The notes under the pieces are model-generated. The model was given only the letters and a program-made list of their open reading frames with translations. It did no database searches and was not told the DNA's origin. Of a stretch of 64,000 nucleotides of DNA, positions 60,039-64,000 are shown in pieces (the first letter of the stretch is position 1; every line of letters begins with the position of its first letter). Source of the stretch: Kitasatospora cineracea. Lineage in GTDB: Bacteria > Actinomycetota > Actinomycetes > Streptomycetales > Streptomycetaceae. Where the stretch lies: NCBI RefSeq assembly GCF_003751605.1, contig NZ_RJVJ01000005.1, positions 88,041 to 152,040 of the forward strand. Reading direction: 5' to 3'. Both the position numbers and the translations under genes were made by a program.

Positions 60039-60719
60039 TCAGCGGGCTGGGTGCGGTGCGGTGGCCGGGGCAGTGGCGGGTCCGAAGGCGTGGGTGAGCG
60101 GGGGCGCGATCGCCTGGACGTCCGTGCCCGTGTCGACCCACAGGCCGATGAAGAGGGCGGCGGTGGCCTCCAGCAGGGCGGCCCGGGCGAGGGGGCCGGC
60201 CGGGGCCGGGGTACAGCCCAGGTCGGCGACCAGGGTGGAGACTCGGGCCAGGGCCGCGGGGTCGTCGCCGCACAGCGGGACGGCGAGGGGGCGGTCGTCG
60301 AAGACCGGGGGGTGCATCCGCCAGACGTCCTGGTGGCACAGGTTGAACGCCTTCACCACCCGGGCCTCCGGTGCGGCGGCGGCCAACTGCTCGGCGGCGG
60401 ACGGGCCTTGGCCGGTCAGCAGGCGGAAGCCCGGGCCCACCGGGTTGGTGCAGTCGATCAGGGTCCGGCCCGCGAGCGGTTCGGCGAGCGCGCGGACGAC
60501 CTCCGTGCTCGGGCCGAACGGCAGGGCCACCAGCACGACTTCGGCGTCCGTCACCGCCGCGCGCAGGTCGCCGGCCCGGGCCCCGCCGCCGATCCGGTCG
60601 GCCGCGCGGCGGGCCGCCGCCAGGTCGCGGCCGCCGACGGTGAGGCGGTGCCCGGCCCGGGCCCAGTGGGTGCCCAGTGCGTCCGCCATGTTTCCCGTGC
60701 CCAGAATGCCGATCCGCAT
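60039..60719 (-). CDS. F420-dependent-NADP-reductase-like oxidoreductase
   Basis: 226 residues. MRIGILGTGNMADALGTHWARAGHRLTVGGRD is the GxGxxA NADP-binding turn followed by the GGRD that favours NADP. The rest (VVLVALPFGPSTEVVRALAEPLAGRTLIDCTNPVGPGF, VVKAFNLCHQDVW) matches the NADP-oxidoreductase coenzyme F420-dependent family; members use NADP and may or may not need F420. Start ATG 60719. Divergent from an HxlR regulator that probably controls it. Confidence 0.82.
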   Translation of the reverse strand: MRIGILGTGNMADALGTHWARAGHRLTVGGRDLAAARRAADRIGGGARAGDLRAAVTDAEVVLVALPFGPSTEVVRALAEPLAGRTLIDCTNPVGPGFRLLTGQGPSAAEQLAAAAPEARVVKAFNLCHQDVWRMHPPVFDDRPLAVPLCGDDPAALARVSTLVADLGCTPAPAGPLARAALLEATAALFIGLWVDTGTDVQAIAPPLTHAFGPATAPATAPHPAR

Positions 60720-60818
60720 CGACTGACTCCCGTTCGTTCCAAGCCTGTTGGTGGTGACTTCGTGAGGGTGAGGGCCTCGGATGCGAGCCTAGGGAGGCCG
60801 TCGGGCACCATTCGGTAC

Positions 60819-61202
60819 GTGAACACCGATCCGCTGCTCGCCGACTGCCGGGCCCGCCTCGCCTTCGACCTGCTCTCCAACACCTGGAACGCCGTCGTGC
60901 TCTGGTCGCTGCGCGAGGGCCCGTTGCGACCCGTCGAGCTGCGCGGGCGGATCGGCGGGATCAGCTCCAAGGTGCTCACCGAGACGCTGCGCCGCCTCCA
61001 GTACAACGGCCTGGTCGACCGCCGCCCGCCGGGCCCCGGCCGTCCGGGCGTGGCCTACGGGCTCACCGCGCTGGGCCGCACCCTGCTGCCCGCCATCGAC
61101 GCCTTCGGCGCGTGGGCCTTCGAGCACGGCGACGAGGTGATGGCCGCGCAGGAGGCGGCGGAGCCGGCCGAGGAGGCCGAGGAGGCCGGTGGGGCGGCGT
61201 AG
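60819..61202 (+). CDS. HxlR-family transcriptional regulator
   Basis: 127 residues from GTG 60819. Winged helix: LADCRARLAFDLLSNTWNAVVLWSLREGPLRPVELRGRIGGISSKVLTETLRRLQYNGLVDRR. HxlR proteins respond to formaldehyde, quinones or other electrophiles. TCGGT and ACCGA arms at 60812-60829 straddle the start and could be its operator. No ribosome binding site precedes the GTG, so it may be leaderless. The C-terminal tail is Glu/Ala-rich. Confidence 0.82.
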   Translation: MNTDPLLADCRARLAFDLLSNTWNAVVLWSLREGPLRPVELRGRIGGISSKVLTETLRRLQYNGLVDRRPPGPGRPGVAYGLTALGRTLLPAIDAFGAWAFEHGDEVMAAQEAAEPAEEAEEAGGAA

Positions 61203-61258
61203 GGTGCGGACGGACGGAGCGGATCGCCGGCCCGCCCGTTGTCCGGAGGAGAACCGCG

Positions 61259-61585
61259 ATGTCGTTGCATGACGGGGAACGTGCCCGTACCGCCGCAGAG
61301 TTGCGGGCCGATCTGGAGCTGGCCGGTATCCCGGCGGGCGTCGTCCGGGAGGAACTCGGCTACGGCGAGCGGGAGTTCGAGCGGATCCTGGGAGTGACCG
61401 GGGCGGCCCCGTCGAGTGTGCGGCGGGTGCGCGACCAGTTGGAGGACCTGGTGCGGGAGGCCGGCCGCGAACCCGTGCCGTACAGCGTGCTCACCGAACG
61501 GGCCCGGGCGGCGGCCGGGCGTTGGTTCGCGCTGCCCGAGCGAGCCCGCGGCGGGGCTGACCGGCCGTCGGCGGGCGCGTCCTGA
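61259..61585 (+). CDS. DUF2316 family protein
   Basis: 108 residues from ATG 61259 (CGGAGGAG upstream). SLHDGERARTAAELRADLELAGIPAGVVREELGYGEREFERILGVTGAAPSSVRRVRDQLEDLVREAG is an HTH-like helical bundle of the DUF2316 family, which often sits beside oxidoreductases or efflux genes and may be a small DNA-binding protein. It follows the HxlR gene on the same strand, so the two may be co-transcribed. Confidence 0.75.
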   Translation: MSLHDGERARTAAELRADLELAGIPAGVVREELGYGEREFERILGVTGAAPSSVRRVRDQLEDLVREAGREPVPYSVLTERARAAAGRWFALPERARGGADRPSAGAS

Positions 61586-61747
61586 CGTCCCACCGGGTGA
61601 CGTGCCATCGAATGGCGCACCTGCGACGACGACCGTTCGCCCGCGATCCGCCGTTCGCGGAGGATGGGCCCGGGGGGCCGTCCGCGGGCCCGGTGCCCGC
61701 CCGGGCGGCTCGGTCACGGGGGTCGTCGACGAGTGAGGAGCACGTCC

Positions 61748-62836
61748 GTGGTTGGTTCCGCACGCCCGCGAACGGTCACGCGAACGGTCAGGTGGATCAG
61801 TGGACATGCGGCTCTGCTGCCCGGGGCCGCACTGACCGGGCTGGTGGTCCTGGGTGGCTTGGTGCCGGCCGCCGCCCCCGCTGCGGCCGCCGAGGGAAGC
61901 GAGGCGGTGAGCACTGGGACGGCCCCTGCCGCTGTCCCGGCCACCGCCCCTGCCCCGGCCGCGGCTTCCGCGGCCGGGTCGCCGGAAGCGGCGCTGCTGC
62001 CCCCGATGCCCGCAGCTGAGGCGTACGACGGCGACACCAGGTTGGGCTCGCCCGAGGAGGTCGCCTCGCAGTGCGACCGGCCCGGCAGTTGCACGTTCCG
62101 GGTGACGGACCGGATCGTCGGGCTGTTCGGCAGCGCCGTCGCCTCGGTCGGCAACGCGGCGATCAACTGCACCGGCGACGACATGGAGATCGACCGCAGC
62201 CTGACGGTGGCCAGCAGCAGCACCGACAACATCAGCGGCTCGATCTCCGGCAAGGCCACCGTCACCGGCAGCATCGACACCACGGTGACCGCCGCCGCGC
62301 AGGGCAGCCTGGCGACGGACACCACCAACAGCACCGTCCAGTACGGGCCGAGCAAGGACAAGGGCCCCACCACCCAGGACAAGTTCCAGGACACCACGGG
62401 CGTCACCGGCACCGTGGCCGGCTCCAACGCGCTCCACCTGGGGGCCAAGGCCGGCTTCGAACTCGCCTTCCAGGCGTCCTACGCCAAGCAGTGGCAGGCC
62501 ACCGTGAAGGAGACCACCCGGGTGGTGTTCACCGTCTCCTCCAACGACGAGATCCAGTTCGGCGCCGTCAACGCCGTCACCCGGGTGGTCGGCATCCTGA
62601 CGGTCGACCACACCGGACGGTTCATCAAGAACGTGGTGGTGGACAGCCCGTCCATCGCCACCGGCAGCTCCATCGTCGCGCAGACCTTCGCCCGACCGGA
62701 CGTCTGCCTGTCGCTGCGCCCGCCGGGCCGGGCGGCGGCGAAACCGGGCCTGCTGGAGGTGGCGCCGCAGCCGCCGGGACGGGTGCCGGACGCGGTGTAC
62801 GCGCGGACCCCCGAGGGCACCTGGAGCAAGCGGTGA
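61748..62836 (+). CDS. Secreted protein, aerolysin/ETX-MTX2-like pattern (first of a pair)
   Basis: 362 residues from GTG 61748 (GAGGAG seven bases before). A long signal peptide (to about residue 48) is followed by an Ala/Pro/Thr linker and a mature part that aligns with the next gene's product: Cys109 and Cys115 spaced by six, Cys141 after CTGDD, and Cys320 near the end. The core alternates hydrophobic and Ser/Thr residues (STDNISGSISGKATVTGSI), then LHLGAKAGFELAFQASYAKQW and VVFTVSSNDEIQF, as in the membrane hairpin and strand region of aerolysin-type pore formers. The family call is inference. The stop overlaps the next start (GTGA). Confidence 0.65.
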   Translation: MVGSARPRTVTRTVRWISGHAALLPGAALTGLVVLGGLVPAAAPAAAAEGSEAVSTGTAPAAVPATAPAPAAASAAGSPEAALLPPMPAAEAYDGDTRLGSPEEVASQCDRPGSCTFRVTDRIVGLFGSAVASVGNAAINCTGDDMEIDRSLTVASSSTDNISGSISGKATVTGSIDTTVTAAAQGSLATDTTNSTVQYGPSKDKGPTTQDKFQDTTGVTGTVAGSNALHLGAKAGFELAFQASYAKQWQATVKETTRVVFTVSSNDEIQFGAVNAVTRVVGILTVDHTGRFIKNVVVDSPSIATGSSIVAQTFARPDVCLSLRPPGRAAAKPGLLEVAPQPPGRVPDAVYARTPEGTWSKR

Positions 62837-63774
62837 AGCGGGGCGCGGCGCTGGCCGTCGCACTGCTGACGGTGGGCGGGACGGCGGCCGGACCGGCGTT
62901 CGCGGACGGGGCGGCGCCGGTCCAGCAGGCCGCCGAGGAGCTGGTGGCGCAGGCCTTCGACGGCGACACCCCGCTGCCGGACGCCGCGGCCGTGGTGCGC
63001 AGTTGCGGGCAGGAGCACAGCTGCAGCTTCCGGTTCATCCCCGGGCTGGCCGTCGAGCGGACCGCCGCCGTGGTCTCGGTCGGCAACAGCGTCATCAACT
63101 GCACCAACAAGAAGATCACCGTGTACCGGACGGTGGTGCTGGAGTCGAGCGCCACCGACAACCTGGCGGGCGAGATCTCCGGCTCGGCCACCGTCGAGGG
63201 CACGATCGACAACACCACCAACGTGTCCGGCACGGTGGCGGGCTCCAGCAAGACCGACACCTCGCACACCGACACCACCGCGCCCAAGGACAAGGGCCCC
63301 AACACCGACACCACCACCGGGACCACCACCACCGTCAGCGGCAGCGCCACCGGCTCCGCCCAGCTCAAGCTCACCGCCACCGCGGCCTTCCAACTCGCCT
63401 TCAAGGCCGCCTACTCGCACGAGTGGAAGCGCACCAACACCGAGAGCACCCAGGTGAAGTTCCAGGTCGGCACCGGCCAGGAACTGCAGTTCGGCATGCT
63501 CAGTGCGATGACCCGGACGGTCGGCGTGCTGTCGCTCGACGGCACCGGGACGACGGTCAGGAACATCGTGGTGACCAGCCCGTCCAGCTCCAACATCAGC
63601 ACCGTGGTCGCCCAGACCTTCAACGCCAAGGACTACTGCCTGACCCTGCAACCCAAGCGCGCCGTCCCCGGCGCGGAGGCCGGGGTCTTCGAAGGCGCCC
63701 CGCGCGGGAGCGGTGAACGCCCGCTGAAACAATACGAGTTGACGGGGCGTCAGGAATGGGTGCGGACGGACTGA
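62833..63774 (+). CDS. Secreted protein, aerolysin/ETX-MTX2-like pattern (second of a pair)
   Basis: 313 residues from GTG 62833, coupled to the upstream paralogue. Signal peptide to about residue 25. The four cysteines (58, 64, 90, 269) occupy the same relative positions as in the first protein, and SATDNLAGEISGSATVEGTI, AAFQLAFKAAYSHEWKRTNTE and VKFQVGTGQELQF mirror the core, with TDTSHTDTTAPKDKGPNTDT in between. AYSHEWxxTNTE resembles the AYSHEWGKT-type strand of ETX/MTX2 toxins. Both proteins are probably exported together, and may form a hetero-oligomer. Confidence 0.65.
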   Translation: MKRGAALAVALLTVGGTAAGPAFADGAAPVQQAAEELVAQAFDGDTPLPDAAAVVRSCGQEHSCSFRFIPGLAVERTAAVVSVGNSVINCTNKKITVYRTVVLESSATDNLAGEISGSATVEGTIDNTTNVSGTVAGSSKTDTSHTDTTAPKDKGPNTDTTTGTTTTVSGSATGSAQLKLTATAAFQLAFKAAYSHEWKRTNTESTQVKFQVGTGQELQFGMLSAMTRTVGVLSLDGTGTTVRNIVVTSPSSSNISTVVAQTFNAKDYCLTLQPKRAVPGAEAGVFEGAPRGSGERPLKQYELTGRQEWVRTD

Positions 63775-63841
63775 CCGTCCCGACCGGACGCCGGGCCCGT
63801 ACGGTGGTCATCCGTGCGGGCCCGGGGGCGGAGGGGGTGGT

Positions 63842-64000
63842 TCAGCAGTACCACCAGGTGCCGGGGGCGAGGACGGTGTCGCCGGGCTGCAGGCTCCCGT
63901 GGTGCAGGTCGGCGACCTGGCAGAGGGGGCCGAGGGCGGTGTTCGGGTCCTGGTCGCGCGGGGTGTTGGTGAAGTCGTCGAGCGCCTGGGTCTGTTGGGA
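63842..64000 (-). CDS. C-terminal fragment of a gene cut by the window edge
   Basis: 52 residues in an open frame ending at TGA (63844-63842 on the minus strand): LDDFTNTPRDQDPNTALGP then LCQVADLHHGSLQPGDTVL and APGTWWYC. Third codon positions are almost all G or C, so it looks real. The start is outside the window and no family is recognisable. Convergent with the secreted paralogue pair. Confidence 0.5.
   Translation of the reverse strand, partial: SQQTQALDDFTNTPRDQDPNTALGPLCQVADLHHGSLQPGDTVLAPGTWWYC

Overview
The window is very GC-rich actinobacterial chromosome. WhiB- and SsgA-type developmental regulators, a SigB-family sigma factor with its anti-sigma and antagonist partners, two CebR boxes upstream of a secreted cellulase, many GTG starts and near-total G/C at third codon positions point to the Streptomycetaceae (Streptomyces or Kitasatospora; I cannot tell which). 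No tRNA, rRNA, CRISPR array, prophage or insertion sequence was seen.

Layout. 0-5.7 kb: end of a pentapeptide-repeat protein, then a sulfide/persulfide detoxification island: two rhodaneses, a TauE/SafE exporter, a CstB-like persulfide dioxygenase-rhodanese (frameshifted) and two nearly identical CstR-type repressors arranged tail to tail, with four copies of a 16-bp palindrome-like operator. 5.7-10.9 kb: acyltransferase pair resembling OlsB/OlsA, and two overlapping membrane glycosyltransferases (MptB- and GT87-like). 10.9-20.9 kb: a DUF4037 protein, a MarR regulator with a leaderless promoter, a five-gene membrane-bound molybdopterin oxidoreductase operon (nitrate-reductase-like), a ThrE-type exporter and a SHOCT protein. 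21-25.6 kb: two multidomain PAS/GAF/PP2C proteins; the second has lost metal ligands of its phosphatase domain but keeps an ATPase domain. 25.6-34.4 kb: aldo/keto reductase, nitroreductase, etfBA, an FAD oxidoreductase-methyltransferase fusion divergent from an Xre-cupin regulator. 34.4-38.2 kb: two secreted proteins facing a DUF6230/DUF6114 membrane pair across a 668-bp regulatory gap.

38.5-45.5 kb: pxpBC (no pxpA), a three-gene MoxR ATPase / HExxH-VWA metalloprotein system, an MpaB-type oxygenase and a 25-codon ribosomal-protein-like gene. 45.7-50.2 kb: WhiB regulator, the anti-sigma/STAS/sigma partner-switching set, an SRPBCC protein, an SsgA-like protein and a PRC-barrel protein. 50.3-58.5 kb: MarR with a divergent methyltransferase and clear operators, GH5-FN3-CBM2 cellulase with CebR boxes, PfkB kinase, P-loop kinase, tautomerase, LysR regulator, SMI1/KNR4 protein. 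58.5-64 kb: TIGR01777 epimerase, zinc-ribbon protein, NADP oxidoreductase/HxlR divergent pair, DUF2316, and a translationally coupled pair of secreted paralogues whose sequence pattern recalls aerolysin/ETX-MTX2 beta-pore-forming proteins; the end of another gene closes the window.

Two themes stand out. First, at least five reading frames (4.3, 6.7, 45.9, 56.2 and 58.2 kb) look intact except for one missing base, each time at or beside a CCGG-rich run, so either assembly errors or several real decays are present. Second, short in-frame or intergenic tandem repeats (6, 7, 15, 18, 21, 30 and 97 bp) are scattered throughout.
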